Shown: positions 1 through 14,182, counted from the stretch's first letter. The stretch is 64,000 bases of DNA from Syngnathus acus (GCF_901709675.1 NC_051104.1:4943501-5007500), one strand, 5' to 3'. Notes: generated by a model not told the origin, from the sequence alone. Numbers and translations are program-made.

Positions 1-779
1 TCAAAACTAGTTATTTATCAGTTTGTCGTGTAGCCTGTACTGTAAATAGCTTGCAGATGCTTGAGCTTTTTAAAACTTTAAATAACTTCCCACATTTGCT
101 ATATTTTTTTTGTCCACCTTGTTTTATTCCTTGTCACCTTTTTTCTTTTCACCTGTCTTGTATCCTCACCATTGGCGAGGCTGTAACCAAGTCGCCCTTG
201 GCTTTTTGTTTACGGACCCCCACGTACAGTATGACTTAGGTCGACAAGTGAAAAAATAAAGTGGCAACCTCAAATGCCCCCGGGAGGCCAAAGAGTTGAA
301 GCTTAAGAATAACACTTTGGAAAATTACAGTTCATCTTCATTCATTCGTATCATGTGGAAATCATTTGACCTCCTCGCTTGCAAAATATATTGACAACAA
401 CGCACTGTTCTCTCTTCTAGTTTAATACTACAATGTTTCAAACGAAACCTGGCTATACTCAATTTAATAGTTACGCTTGACAACAAAAACGATTTCATGC
501 TCACATCTGAGAAATATTTAGTCCGTGTGACGTAAATGAAGGGGATTTAGCGGGAGTCGAGAACGGGGGGGGGGGTGTTAATTTCAGAGCGAATTGAACT
601 GTCGACCACAGAGTGTTCCAGAGTCAAAAGTTCACAACCGCTTTGGTTAACCGCAACTGCACGCTAATTACAACCTATGTCTCCCGTTTCTGTGTGGACC
701 TTATTGCGTAATCCCCTCAATTCACTGCATATATTGTAAATTGGCCATGTCACAGCTAATTTCTCCATCCAACTTTCAG
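1..779 (+). other. Intron of mmp16 upstream of the zinc-site exon
   Basis: No recognisable exon on either strand. It ends in the acceptor just before 780. It contains a run of ten G at about 567-576. Nothing else supportable. Confidence 0.7.
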
Positions 780-3700
780 GTAACGATTTATTCCTGGTGG
801 CGGTCCACGAACTGGGTCACGCACTCGGGCTGGAACACTCCAATGACCCGACGGCCATCATGGCTCCTTTTTACCAATACATGGACACTGAGAACTTCAA
901 ACTACCCATGGACGATCTGCTGGGCATCCAGAAGATTTATGGTGAGCCTTGTTTTTGGATTTTTTTTTCTTTAGATGACACATTGGTACTGTTTTGATCA
1001 TCTTGTCTTTGCATGTGACGCAACTTAGTGGGAAGTTGTCCCTTATAGCTGTCGAGACTGTAAACCAGTTACACTCCACCGAGATGACAGCGGGCTGTCG
1101 CACGAATGGCTGCACACATTCCCTCACACACACACGCACACACACACACACAAGAAGCGGCCATCTGTTTACATGACTAGGGTACCTTTGGGAGTGACAG
1201 ACCTGGGCAAGGGATCAAATCTCTCCTCATCCCTCTTGTGTTTTACTCCTCTCCCTCCACCTCTCTCTTGTACTCGGAGTTGAAGGGCAGGACAAGTGGC
1301 AGCAGTTCCTCTCACGGAAATCCTTCTCTGTTTCCCCCCCCGGCAATTCCCCCCCTCCTTATTGTTGAATCCAAATAAGGTCAATGGTGCGACCTTCAGT
1401 GTTTATATCAATGGGAAGTTGAGGCTGAGAAGGAAAAATGGTCATGATGTCATTAGGCTGCAAACATATCAAGATTTCCAGTGTAATTAAGACTTAAGCG
1501 CTTTTGTCACACAGTATTGCGATTACACATTGTGGCCTCTGGCTTGCTTTTTTTTTTTTCTTTCAACCTTCTACATACCAACTGAGCAGTACAAAAAAAA
1601 ACTTGTTGAAGAAATGTCAGCGCTCCCAACTGCCAACCACCATATTTATGTTCTAGCCAACACAAATAAGTTGTCCGTAACGTGTCTCGGAGTCACGTCT
1701 GATTTAATTTGTAAAAACGAGTCCTTGGGGCTCCTTGGACACTAATAGGCTTTCTGTTTATTTTTGTTTGACTTGCCATGAGCGACTTATATTCATTCAT
1801 TTGTTACCCCGGCTAAACAGTTCCGTCTTATCTTGATGGCAAGCAAATACACCTCGAGACTTTCCTTTTTGGCGTACGCTGCTCGGACTGATAACGTTTC
1901 GGTGGAAACAAAACAGACTCGGTCGGTTTCGGTGTGTACTTAACGGAATTAATCATCACACAAGTGGAAATGAGATTTCGGGGTGTGTTTCTTGTGATAC
2001 AATAATACAGTGGCGCAAGAATTCTGGATAGTATTTATTTTCTCTTGTCATGGCACAGAGATGTTGCCAGTTTATGCCCCCCCCCTCGAGTGTCCAACTA
2101 ACTGTGATCTCCCCGCATGCTTACATAACTGCCGAGCGCTTTGCCTCGTCTAATCTGGGATGTATTTCACAGGATTTAATTCAGTCAGTGAAAGGAATCC
2201 CGCTCATGTAAAACCCCGGGCATCCGTTATGTGGACTGGAAGATGTCTAGCGCTCCCGTTAATCCACTGATCGGCCCGCCGTTCGATTAGTTTGATGTAT
2301 GCCTCCTTCCCTTAAACAATTGCTCTTTTGCTTCCTTCATCTGCAATCATCATTAGAATCATTGGATCTGTTTTACATTCACTGCAAAGTCTTCCATATG
2401 AAAAATATGGAATATTCCTGCAGCTTGTGAAGCCAGCCATATCTTCTTTTTTTTTTCCACATTCACAGGGAATGTTATCTCTGCACCATCATGTGTTCAA
2501 TTATTTATACTTGCAACCCACTCATGGTCCTCCTTTCTACCTCTCTCTTTGTACTCGTTGGATTCATGTTCTTCAGTCTGCTTTCATGTTAGTCATGAAT
2601 ATTAAGCGTCAGCGAGAGAAATGTGTACACCGCTTGTTTTATTCTTACGTTCAGGTTCAACGGCATCTTTTTTTTTAAGATTGAAAAATACATGAAGGGA
2701 AGTGGTTAAATCATTCTCTGCCAGCCCAGAATCTTTGACGTCTTTTGCCGTCAATGGGAGTGAATGTTTTTTGTCCTCGCGTAGCTCATTTTTTTTTGTC
2801 GACATTTTGTCTAGGGCCTCCTGACAAGCTCCCGCAGCCCACCAAGCCTTTACCAACGGTGCCCCCTGCTCGTTCCCACCCGCCTTCCGATCCACGCAAA
2901 CCAGACCGGCAGACCAGACCTCCTCGGCTGCCTCCCGGTGACAGACCGTCGCATCCCAATGCTAAACCTAACATCTGTGATGGATGTTTCAACACCTTGG
3001 CCATACTAAGAAGAGAGATGTTTGTCTTTAAGGTAAACAAAAAACAATATTTTGAGCCATTAGTTGGAACCTCAGACCATTTTTTTGTACCACAACTCAC
3101 AAACGTGGCTTTTAAGAGAAAACTACACGCGTGCCTCAATGAATCTTTATCCTTGGTTGAAGCTTGTGAGCACAAGACTACTGCACCAAGCAGTGAGGAA
3201 CACAGATAAACCTTGGGGCAAGACACAAAGCAGCCTTGTGTTGTGCACACACAGGATAAAGAGTGCTACTCATGCTTTATATGTGACCTTTTTTTTTTCC
3301 GGTAGGGGGTTATAAATAGTATTAATTGCTTAAGTAAGAGTCTTGTGGAGTTAAGGGGAAGAGAAGACTTTGTTTGCCATTTCCCCTTCTCACCCATTGC
3401 GTTTTACGGCCAAAGATAATAAATCTGTTTTTAAACTTTGCAATATATTATGGATGAAACTGCACTTAGAGCAGCAGTTGTTGATATCAACACCTACAAT
3501 GGTTCATTCAAGTTTTTTATTTTAGTATTTCATAGTAAACAAGTAGTTCTAATTATTCAGGCATATAGATTTTAACTTGGGGAATTCATATTCAAGCATT
3601 TATACTCTTTAAAAAATTCATTCAACGTCTATTTAATCTCTGCATGCTTATGTTATCCACTCACAAAGCTCGATCGGCCTTGGGGGAAATTACTTCAACT

Positions 3701-6700
3701 TTGTTACATTTAAGTGAATTTGCTACATCTACTTACTGTGCATAGAAAATACCAGTAAACATTTTTTTTTTGTAAATATGTTGCATTTTGTTCTCAGCCT
3801 GTTTTATAAATGACAAAGCGAGGTGAGATGTCGCGCTTGTTACAGTTGATAATTTTTTTTTACCATATCTAGTGCACACACGTGGGGCTATCATTTTTCC
3901 TTTATTTGCAAACTCTGTTAAATAAAATTTCAATTTTCAACTTTTGTTGTTTCTACAATAACAAATTAGTTGAAATGTTTTCGAGGTTTCATGACATCCT
4001 TTTTTTCCTAGTGGGAGTATAAGATGTTAGGGTGGGGAAAATCACATTTTCTCTCATCTTAAGTCCAGAGAATTCAAAAAGGTCCAATTTCAGACTTAAC
4101 ATGTGTTTTCAATTACCTTTGCGTTCTTTATATGAAAGAAAATGTGAAGCAGTTGGCATCTAGGGCAGCTGTGGCTTTTAAGTGAGCCAGGCAAAGGAAT
4201 CACAGAAGGAAGTGAGAAGTTTGGGCAGAGTGAACAAGGTTGAAAGAGGAGAAGTGTCCAGCAGAGTCCCAGCGAAACAATTGGATTAGAAAGTGAGAAA
4301 AGTGAGAGTAGCGGAGACGCTTTGTTTAATCAGCTATTGATGTAGCCTTCATTCGGTGTGTGTATGTGTGTGTCTCCAAATCTTTTGTGTCCTGAATGTA
4401 TAATGAGAAGACTGCTGGACTGTTTTTTTAGCATGGGGTGGGAGTCCAAATGGCTTTCCCAGCTGGGTCTCCCCTGACTCTGTTTTTGGCATCAAATTTC
4501 ATCCCTCATCAAATAGACACACCTTCCATTCCAATGGGAAAGCTGAGAATCTGAGAATACTCACCATATTGCACGTGACAAAATGAAAGAGCATGAAAAT
4601 ACTTCAGAATAATTTATGGTGATTTTTTTGTCTTTTAGGATCATTGGTTTTGGCGAGTACGGGATAACACGGTCATGCCTGGGTACCCGATGCTCATCAG
4701 TGTTTTCTGGAGGGGTCTGCCACCCAAAATTGATGCTGTCTATGAAAATAGTGAGGGCAAATTTGTTTTCTTCAAAGGTAAGCCTGTTTTTGTTTTTGTT
4801 TTTTTTACAACCGCCACTATTCTTTTATTTTAAGGGGCTTGATAGTCTGGTACAAAACAACAACAAGAGACTCGTGTCTTCTTTGTTATCACTGAGGGAA
4901 CTCCCTTGATCTTATTTCACTGTAAATCTGAAAACGATGAATGTTTTGCTCACTTGCTCGGAAAATCCAAGGTAATCCTCAAGCTTTGTCTTTTAATAAT
5001 GTTGATAGTGAGCTTAGTCCTAGCGGTATTAATGTTTCTCTTTAAATCTTCGACTTTAGTCCAAATGAATCTTGGAAATGACGGCACGGCAAGTTATATT
5101 CTGGTGTTTTTTTTTTGGTCAGTATCAATATGCATGAGGTCGACGCCTAGGTAGGGCAATGAAAGCAGGCTGGCAAATAAAACTACAAATCTTCGCTCAA
5201 CCTCATTTCTATTTTCAAAAACCCAACAATTCCTGGAAACGCACACAACTTGCGCCAAAAAGCTTGTGTGCCTTTTTTCCACCCTGCTATCTTCCCAGAC
5301 TAGCTAACAACAGGATTGATGCATTTATACCAGTGTATGCTTCTCCCCTCAATCAGAAGAAAATTATAAAAATAAAAATTAGATGTAGACTTTAAATGCA
5401 GATAGCTTATAACGCTAAAGAATTCCCCTTTGTATACAGAACAACTCTTGTATGTTACTTTAAAAAAAAAAATCCAATTTTGAGGTAGGAAGTGAATTTA
5501 ATCCCAGGGTGTGGTGTTTTTTTTTTTTTTTTATTATTTGTGTCAGGGCCAGAGGAAGTGTGACATGGATTGAGTGGGTCTTTGTCAGGGAAAGAGGTTA
5601 AATGAATTTCCTCTCTAAAAAGAGGCCGCCGCTGGTTTGTGTGTGTGTAACAAATCCCATGTACTCTTTTGGGATTCTAATCATTGCGGCGATGATAATA
5701 TTGCAATACAAATTCTTCCAGCCACCCCCACTTCCTCCTCTTCCTCCTGGAATGACTTGAAACGCACTTCCTGGGGTCACACTGTCAGAAGTGTGCAGTT
5801 TCACCTAATTACTCCCCAGGAAGGAGAGTTCACTACACAGAGAAATTTGGGGAGTGGACTTAGAAGAAGGAGAATAAAACAAATCCAACAAAACATATTT
5901 TACTTAATATATATTTTAGAAAGTAACATGGCATTCATTCATGGCATTATTATATTATATTATATTATATTATATTATATTATATTATATTATATTATAT
6001 TATATTTATGTTATCGCAATTGAAACTCTTTAACACATCTGGGCGTTTCATTTTTACCGCCTCCTCAATTCCCACAGTATCTGAAAGCAAGGGCAGAACT
6101 TTTCACTTTGCGCCTTGTCCTATTTTAAATGAGGGAAACATCGACTACACAAGGCAACAGGTTTACCGCTTGATATTTACGCCAAAGCTCGTGCTCGCCG
6201 TCCTTGTAAATTTGCCCTTCTCACTCGTGTATCGCACCCGCAGGGTAACCCGCGCTCTTGCTTGCCCTTCTTTTGCTCAATGTTTCTATTTTCTTTTCTT
6301 TTTCTTTTTTTACTTTGCAGGAAAGCAATTCTGGGTGTTTAAGGACACGGTGTTGCAGGACGGATACCCTAAGGACATCAGCCAGTACGGTCACGGCATG
6401 CCGGCTCAGAGCATAGAGACGGCCGTGTGGTGGCAAGATGTGGCCAAGACTTACTTCTTTAAAGGAGACAGGTATGGATATAGGAAATGTATTGGTGAAT
6501 TTTTTTTTTCATCTTTTGCTCGTGTTCAGGTACTGGCGCTACAACGAGGAAAAGAGAACCATGGACCCCGGCTATCCGAAACCCATCACCGTGTGGAGAG
6601 GTGTGCCCGAATCGCCACAGGGGGCCTTTGTCGATAAAGCCAACGGTATGATTTGTCCTTGCTGATACTCTAATTTGGCAGCAGCTGGATGTAGTGTTCA

Positions 6701-8404
6701 TTTGCCAGCTTGTATTGATTTCATCTGGTTGGCTGTACGGGGACGTAAATCGCATTCATTTGCCCCGTCTTTCTCATTTTGCATCGGCATGTAAATGAAA
6801 TGGTGATTATATTGGAATATGAATATAGGTCATCCTGCTCAAGAAATATTTTGGTGCAAATTAATTTGGAAGCCGAAAGAAACACTGGGATCTTCCGGTT
6901 TCAGCCCGATGGCCCGAATCAAGCCGGATGTAACTTTCAAAAGTGTTCACCTGTCGAGCCGCTCGATTGTTTGCAGACCAGAAAATCTTTCCGCGTTGAG
7001 CTTATCCTGCCAGTTGGACCCGGGCCCGGATTTGGCAACACCTTGGTCGGAAAAAGCAGGGCAGGTGGTACTGAACGCTCGGGCCATCTGTCCTGTGGGT
7101 CGGCAGCCAAATTCATAGCCCAATATTTGTGCCGCTGAGGCCGGGAGGAACGTGAGCGGGAAGGGTGGGCGGCGTGGCTGATTGCCTCGTGCATTCGTCA
7201 CATGAACGTTCGAAGCAGATACAGGTCGGGGTGTGTCACGTGTCGCCGAGATCGACCCAGATAAATTGACATCATTGAGTACATGTCTACGCGGGTGACA
7301 CATTCACATAGGAACATATTTTTTCTTTGGAAGGAACAATGTCTCCCGTCCACCATTTTTAAGAAAGTCCAATCTCGTTCATTCGATTTACATTTAGAGT
7401 ATTTGTCCTCATTTTCCCTGAAAACAGCAGGCATGAATAATAAATAGCGAGCCAAGCTGTCACATGCAAGGTAAGCGGCCGGTTTTACATGATATGGATA
7501 TTTTTAGGGACGTCCTGGAGTCAACCTTAAAACTCCCTTAAAATGAATTCTAGGTGTCAAAAACAAGGTTCACACCAACCTTGATATTATCAAATGGATT
7601 TAATTAATAGATATATGTTTGCACTGTGCACAGGAAAGGCAAAACTTTCATTTTATCTTCGCTCAACATTTGCATTGCTGTCTTCACAAATAATCCCACA
7701 GAAGGAGACACGTGGTTTCCGAGTGAATTCTTCCTCCAGGGGGTTGGAATCAAAAATGAACACTGACTCGTTGTGACTTTCTAGTTTGCGTGACACCAGT
7801 ACAATTGGCCACTCATTCTCATGGGGGAAAAAAAAAATAGTCTTTGGAGAACACCAGAGCAGCTTGTTTCCGGATGACATGTATTCTGCTTTGATATTAG
7901 CTTTGTGGTTTGACTCACGTGTGTGTTTTTAATGAGTTTTTTTTAATTAATCTCCTGTGACAATGTTGCTTAACAACGCTGCTGTCAAGTGCACAGTGGC
8001 TCAACTGCATAGTTCACTATTAGTGAAATTGTTTTATTTATTATTTTTTTCCACATCCCGCCCCTTCAGGTTTCACATATTTCTACAAGGGGAAGGAGTA
8101 CTGGAAGTTCAACAACCAGTTCCTCAGAGTGGAGCCAGGCTACCCGCGTTCCATCCTCAAGGACTTCATGGGTTGCGATTTGATGTCGGCCGACCCGGGT
8201 CGCCCTCCCGCCGGCGACGGCAACACGGACGTGATCATCGAGCTGGACGACGAGGCCAACACGGTGAAGGCGGTCGCCATCGTCATCCCGTGCGTGCTGG
8301 CCCTGTGCCTGCTGGTGCTGGTCTACACCGTGGTGCAGTTCAAGAGGAAAGGTACGCCGCGCCACATACTTTACTGCAAACGCTCCATGCAGGAATGGGT
8401 TTGA
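780..8404 (+). CDS. mmp16: Matrix metalloproteinase-16-like (MT3-MMP), 3' six exons, 5' part outside window
   Basis: Partial gene, about 373 codons here. Coding exons read at 780-941, 2815-3032, 4639-4777, 6321-6471, 6530-6645 and 8070-8404; all have GT-AG borders and phases join without a break. The first exon carries the catalytic zinc site [11 protein letters not shown] and the Met-turn (AIMAPFYQ). The second carries the proline-rich hinge and NICDG, whose Cys opens the hemopexin domain. Exons 3-6 give the hemopexin blades ([32 protein letters not shown]) closed by the Cys of DFMGCD. Then come a short acidic stalk, one transmembrane helix ([17 protein letters not shown]) and a cytoplasmic tail ending CKRSMQEWV. 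That tail and the hinge start PPDK fit MMP16 rather than MMP24 or MMP14. Family role: membrane-anchored zinc endopeptidase that processes matrix and activates pro-MMP2. Signal peptide, propeptide and furin site lie upstream of the window. Paralogue a versus b cannot be assigned. Confidence 0.93.
942..2814 (+). other. mmp16 intron with a short CA microsatellite
   Basis: Intron between the zinc-site exon and the hinge exon. A CA/CACG-type microsatellite lies at about 1124-1152. Several T tracts; no coding signal. Confidence 0.75.
1124..1152. repeat. CA-type dinucleotide microsatellite
   Basis: Short run of CA repeats with CG interruptions inside an mmp16 intron. Confidence 0.85.
3033..4638 (+). 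other. mmp16 intron, AT-rich
   Basis: Intron between the hinge exon and the first full hemopexin-blade exon. AT-rich with homopolymer T runs. No supported feature inside. Confidence 0.75.
4778..6320 (+). other. mmp16 intron with TTATA pentamer microsatellite
   Basis: Intron between hemopexin exons. It holds a clean pentanucleotide microsatellite at about 5945-6006. No coding signal. Confidence 0.75.
5945..6006. repeat. (TTATA)n pentanucleotide microsatellite
   Basis: About twelve nearly perfect 5-bp units run without interruption inside an mmp16 intron. The purity suggests it is polymorphic. Confidence 0.9.
6646..8069 (+). other. Last mmp16 intron
   Basis: Intron between the fourth hemopexin-blade exon and the terminal exon. 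No exon, repeat or RNA gene recognised. The GC-rich part near 6900-7200 has open frames on both strands, but no family match or splice logic. Confidence 0.65.
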
Positions 8405-9990
8405 AAGCTGATGAGGACAAAACCGGACCTGAAGGATGAACGTTTGAAGCCTCTTTTGTTGGCGATCAGAACCACAAAGGGCCCCGACAACCGGCCCCCT
8501 AACACTCAAGGCATGACCTCGGGACAAGAGGATTGCTGAATCCGCCTTTTTTTTTTCACTGACAAGGGGAGCAGAGGGACACTTTGCGAGGAACGTGTCC
8601 CCTAAAATGACCATTAGACAGTTAGAAGAAGAAAAAAAAAAAACTTGAGGTCCGTTTTCTTTTGTATCTTTTGCCGGACTGCTCTTAATCCGAATCAGGG
8701 GAAGAACTTTAAGCGGGACATACTCTTCCCACAGGCAAGTCATTGTCATCTGTCATATCAGGTGTTTGGACGAAAAAAAAAAAAAAAAAATCTGTGACCC
8801 CACCACCCTAAAAGATAATGACACTTTTTTTTTTCCCCTTTTTTCATTTTGTTCTTAATTTGTTGCGCTTTTTAAGGAGGTTGTCCGTGTTCCCTTTAAA
8901 ATATTCTTGAGGAAATGAAACCAAATAGAATCTCTCCAAAGAGGATCACTCTTTTTTTTTTCCTTTTTTTTTCCCCCCCCTAATGTCATCATTTGATCCG
9001 TCCTCTGGATCCATGCAGCGTGGGAGCTCTGACTGTTGTGGCAGTCTGTTTGAAGACACAGGGGCCAAAACATTCTGCAATATTTTAACTCGCCTTAATT
9101 ATTCTTAAAATTTCTCGTGCTTGCTTTTACATTTGTGTTGTTGTTTTTTTCTATACTGCTATTTCTTTGTTTTATTTGTATGAGAAGCAGCTTCAAAAGC
9201 TTCTCGTCGTTTGGTATTTCTAGATTTTATTACAGGACCCAGAATGCTCAGCACTGGCTTGCAGAGCTCCTCTGGATAAAAGAGTCGGCTTATATTCGGA
9301 ATAATGTTATTATAATTTGAAGGTTCCTGGAGTAAAGCCACTATTTTGTGTTTTATGTTTGTTGCTGTTAAAGTTTTATCATTTCCCTGCGGCAGATTTC
9401 TGGTAATTTGAACATCTTTGGAGTTGTTGGTTAAGTATTTGTTTTTATTATTATCATGTCTTTTTGATTTTGACAAGAGTGCACATCCAAATGTCATTCA
9501 GTGTTTCTTAGATTTTTTTTTTTGGAAGTCCTGTCTACTGCCTTTTTTTTTTTTTGCGAGGTCTCACACATCCCAAAATGCTGTTTTCTTTCTATTCAAG
9601 GACCCAAAAAGTCAAGATCAGTGCCTGTGTCAGCATGCATGCAAGCTCTTACAACCACACATGTGCTCAACGTGGCTTTCTTTTCCTTAAAAGCTAGGAG
9701 GCCTTTTTTTTTTTTTTTTTTATATATATATATTGCCCAACTCCCACCTTAAAGGTACTGGTAAATTTAAAAACCAACGTCCAATAGGATCAAATAGGTA
9801 CATTCGGGAAAATACTGGGCAATCTATCCAAGTTGGTCAACTTTTTAATGTCCTCTCTGAATGTCTATTTCCATGATCGCAGTCTTCTTTTCTGGTTGAT
9901 GCAAATGGAACATCTCACATTTGGTTTTTTTGTTCGTGTTAGACTTCAGGACAGTAAAAAAAAAAAAGTGTCCTGATAGAATGAATAAAT
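8405..9990 (+). other. Probable mmp16 3' untranslated region
   Basis: Follows the mmp16 stop codon at 8402-8404. It is rich in T and A homopolymers and holds no coding signal. An AATAAA hexamer at about 9984-9989 is a candidate polyadenylation signal. The true 3' end is unknown, and other members of the family have long 3' UTRs. Confidence 0.4.
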
Positions 9991-12572
9991 TGCTCAATCC
10001 ATGATTAAAAGCTGCCTTGAAACTGTTCATTCTTTTTTCACGCTATGTATAAATTTGTGGTTTTTGATTTTTTTTTTTTTTTTTTTTTTTTGGGTGGCAG
10101 TCAACACAATTCTTTTTTATAATTTCAAGAATATTTTTTTTCAACAATTGTTACCGGTTAATCAATCTAAATGTGTGTGTTTTGCACGTAAGACGCAATT
10201 CAAGAGCAGCTGCTTGCTCTGACTCACTCGCATTGGCCCGGCATGTTATTCTATGGTGCTATTTTGGTCAGACCTCCTCCTTCTCCTACTCTCCTTCCTG
10301 CTGCCGCCATTGGCTTAGACAGTGAGCGATTACAACAGGTATTGAAGGAATACATTTTTATTTAAGTCCGACGGGCGCCCTCCTTAGGTTAAGGACCATT
10401 TATCCTTGCGGTGGTTATTATTACTGCCGCTCAGTGCGGCACCTCCGAGAGTCTGCTTGAAGGTTAGCTGAGGTCAAGCTGTTGCCGTGGCCTGGAAGAA
10501 AAAGAAAAAAAATACACAACATGGAGAGATGAATGATTGTGCACTCAGTTGCTGGATCATCATTTTTCACGCCATCAGGTCACCGATAAGCTTTTTTTTT
10601 TCAGCAAGTGAGACTTGGGCATCAAATAGTTGTTTTCCCCGTTTTCAAAAATTGTCCCGACAGTCATTCTTAAGAATCCACAGGTTCGTTTAATATTCAT
10701 AACTGCATACTTGTCGCACAAAAGATGACACCCGACCGTGTCACCTTTCGTGTCATTCCTCCATCGTAGCTTGAAAAAGATTGCGCTCTATTTTTTTTTT
10801 TTCCCCCCCTCTTCCTTTGTGTAGAGAAATGAGCTAGTTATTGTCACTTTATGGAGTGTGACGGATGAAAGCCGTTTTCCTATCTGGCCAAGTTACATCC
10901 ATTGGCTAAGAGACTTCCTCCTCATCGCACATAATAGAGCGCATTCAATCAGCCATAAAGTACCTTTGAAAAGAGCGAAGAATGAATCACTGCATTTTCC
11001 CGTGTCGAATAAAACCGAATGAACAAATAAATGAAGCCTCAACGCGCTACCACTGATCGTTTTGTACAATGAGCTGTGAGAATCGGACATGCTGGCAAAT
11101 ATGTGTCCAATTCAGTGCCAAATAGTTTTTTCAGCAGAACATTCTTGCTTCAAAATCTATGTAAAAGGGCGTCTGGTACATTCCAGACACATTTTGCTTG
11201 AGTTGAAAGTATTTCATTTTTTTTTTTTTCCCGATTCCTCCGATTGTTGACACTTTGTTTAGCCTTCCTGCCATGTTTTGACTGAAAGCTTTCTCGTTTC
11301 ATTTCTGCGGCTGTCTCCAGCAGAGCTGTTCTATGTCTTCTGTTCACGCCATGCGCGGTCTGGAACTGATGAATCCAGACAGAACAGCAGTTTAATGCAA
11401 AACAGACCCAAATGAATTCAATTAAAAAGTTCTTCAAAGCGTGCTAGCTGCTGGCAAACATGTTTTGACAATCTCCAATCAGGCTGATGGAGTTGAAGGT
11501 GCAGGGATTTATTTTAGTTTGAGGCTGAATGAAAAGGAAAAGCTGAGCTCCAATTTTTTTTTTACTATTTCTTTGAAATACTTTTATGACCTGTCAAATT
11601 AAACGCATAACCTTCACACAAAGCATTTTAGTTTTAAGATAATGGATCTCATTGTGGATTTTTATTTTCTTCCCCGAAAAGCAGTGTTGATGAATCATTG
11701 AAAGCATTTATTTTCCTTCACAATTTAATGAAAGCAGGTTTTTCAAATTATTATTTTGCTCTCCAAACACAAACACCCATTAAACCAAGTCGGCAACTTA
11801 TCACATTATTATCAGAAACTCATTTATTTTTCTTCATTTTTTTCTCTCTCAGCTTGTGCTGCATAGAACAATATCATCTATTCTCCCGTGCGTGATATGT
11901 GAAAGTGCTTTTCGTGGCAATCTTAAGGTTGAAATACTGGGAGGCGCCCCACAAAGGTAAATAGCGTACTCTTTTCAGAAGTGTAAAAATGTGGTGGCTC
12001 AGCGGTTAATGGTGAGAAAAGAACGCGGCTGACTGACTGCCGCCGCCGCAAAATTATCCCAAGCGCCCCGGTGGGCCTTTTTTTTTTCTTTAAATGGTCA
12101 AAAGTTCATTTTTTGTCAGGGTTGGACTGAGACAAACATCTCTCTTGAGGGTTCTACTCCGGTGTCATATTTTTCGGTTCAAGGTGAAGGACAACCAAAG
12201 AAGTTGAATGGTAATTATGAACTTCTGCTGACTTCTGAACCATATGTTATGATTTGAATCCATGTGAAACTTTGTTTTCCACTCTGTCTAGCTCTATATG
12301 TGTTCTAGGATTGACCGGTCCAGGGTCTATAAGCAAACCACATTCCACAGGCTCATTTCCATCTGGACAAGATAAAGGAGAAGATGGAGGGAAGGAAGTA
12401 ATGATCCACAGTGTGCAGGTAAAATTAGCTCCATTCATCATGTCATTGATTTGTACAATGGAGAACAAATTTTCTTTGTTTCCGCACTAGATATGGCAAA
12501 AATATGCTTAAGTTTCTTTTGGCATTGTTGTCCAAAGGTCACCACCCCCCCTCCCATTTTATTTCAACAAAT
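9991..12572. other. Intergenic, no gene seen
   Basis: Beginning of the 28-kb gene-free interval between mmp16 and cngb3. Homopolymer T tracts at about 10068-10090, 10791-10802 and 11219-11230. No exon, tRNA or repeat family recognised. Confidence 0.6.
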
Positions 12573-12719
12573 TACATTTTCCGCACTATAAGGCGCACCT
12601 AATAACCTCCAATTTTCTCAAAAGCCGACAAAGTATATATGGACAAAGTTTTGAAATGGGCCATTCATTGTAGGTGCGCCTAATAATCCGGTGCGCCTTA
12701 TAGTGCGGAAATTACGGTA
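12573..12719. mobile_element. Palindromic MITE, GCGCACC family, degraded left end
   Basis: The ends are inverted copies of CCGCACTATAAGGCGCACC, with TA at both borders, as expected for a TA target duplication. The left terminus has diverged just outside the core. No transposase. The TA borders and short hairpin shape suggest a Tc1/mariner-type non-autonomous element, but the superfamily is my inference. Confidence 0.75.
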
Positions 12720-13941
12720 CTCATTATTATTGAGCTATCAGTATGATATGAGTCAATATAATGGACCAAATTGACTTTATGAATCAAGTGTAGGACTGTA
12801 TCTATTTTTTATACGTCTAATCTTGGCGCTGAAGCTGTTGATCCTTCACAAAGGTAGATATGTATATCTCAGAGCGTGGGAACATCAGAAGATCCAGATT
12901 TTTTTTTTCCCTGGCCTTTCTCACAGCTTCCCGTCCCAGTGATAACGCTTTATCAGCACAAGCCATAGGATGCTATTTTTTTCATGTTGAGCCAGACTTT
13001 TTATGTGTGTTGAAGGACCCCGGTAACAAATCTGCTATATCAACACAGCTCAGACCAAATACTTTCTTTTTTTTCTGTCGGTGATGATTTTCTTGGAGCT
13101 GGAGCTCACACTCAAGAAGTGTGCAATTTAAACGGAGGCTCTCCGGCTGCTGTGCTGTCTCTAGTGAACTTTTTTTTTGCTTTTATAGTCAACATGATAA
13201 TTCTCGTCCTGCGCTCTGGGGAATTGTACACAGCCGCAGCAGCTGAGAATATTCGTAGAAAAGAGACGTCTTGCATCCTCAGAATAACAACTAGAGATTC
13301 ACTTGGGTGGTATTCCGGCTTGTTATCTGTACTATAGCAAGGACACATACAAAAAAGCACACAGTTTAGCATGTTGGCTTAATTTAGCTTCTAGTCAAGT
13401 CTTAATAGCCAATTAAATATTTACCACCGTCCTCATTTTAATGACATCATGAAAAAAAAGTTTCCATAATTTTCTTAATCATACATGGGTCAATTTGAGT
13501 CAAGTTCTTTTACTTCTTCCCACACTTGAAGGGTTGTACCAAACTGAACCTTGAACTGGATTCCAGTCAATAACCAGACTGTTGTTCCATTTTGTCCATT
13601 TATTTTCTTCACCCGTGATTTTCTTCCAACTTGTCAATCGTTTGTTGTAAGGGTGGTCTCGGTTGTACTTAGCAGTTAGCAAGTTAGGTGAAAAACCTCA
13701 AAGACAACACAAACAAATTCCAACAAAATTCCATTTTGCATATTATTTGTAAAATCAGATACACAGAAAATATCTATGGAAAGTTTTGACTTTAAATACT
13801 TATAGACTGTTTTAAATGCGTTCATGTAAATTCATCAAACATCAAAATACAATTTAATTTATGATGAATTTAAGATAGTCAATCCAATAGATGTAAATAT
13901 CAAACACCCAACCAACCAGTGAATCTTAGGATCTTTTTTTA
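12720..13941. other. Intergenic, no gene seen
   Basis: Unique-looking sequence between two repeats. No supportable coding exon; open frames here lack family matches and splice context. Confidence 0.6.
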
Positions 13942-14176
13942 AGTCAAAAGTCAAAGTCAGCTTTATTGTCAATCCCTTCATATGTCAAGACACACAAAGA
14001 AACCGAAATTCCGTTTCCTCCATCCCACGGTGACGAGACATACAAGTAGGCGACACAAAACAAAAACAAGAAGGCACAAACCATAAATAATAAATAATAA
14101 ATAAAATAAAATGAGCGATGAATAAAAACAGATACTAAATATTAAAGTATTAAATACTTTCAATACATTACAATCA
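13942..14176. mobile_element. Fish interspersed repeat fragment (AAAGTCAGCTTTATTG type), family uncertain
   Basis: The stretch beginning with AAAGTCAAAGTCAGCTTTAT and passing through CCCACGGTGACGAGACATAC resembles a repeat I recall as common in percomorph fish genomes. It ends in an A-rich, AAATAAT-type tail next to the CATC microsatellite. I cannot name the family or prove its borders by eye. Confidence 0.45.
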
Positions 14177-14182
14177 TGTGAC

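Noticed and set aside
6779-7303. Overlapping open frames on both strands in the last mmp16 intron
   Set aside because: The region is GC-richer, which lengthens open frames by chance. No recognised domain and no exon borders; neighbouring mmp16 exons join perfectly without it.
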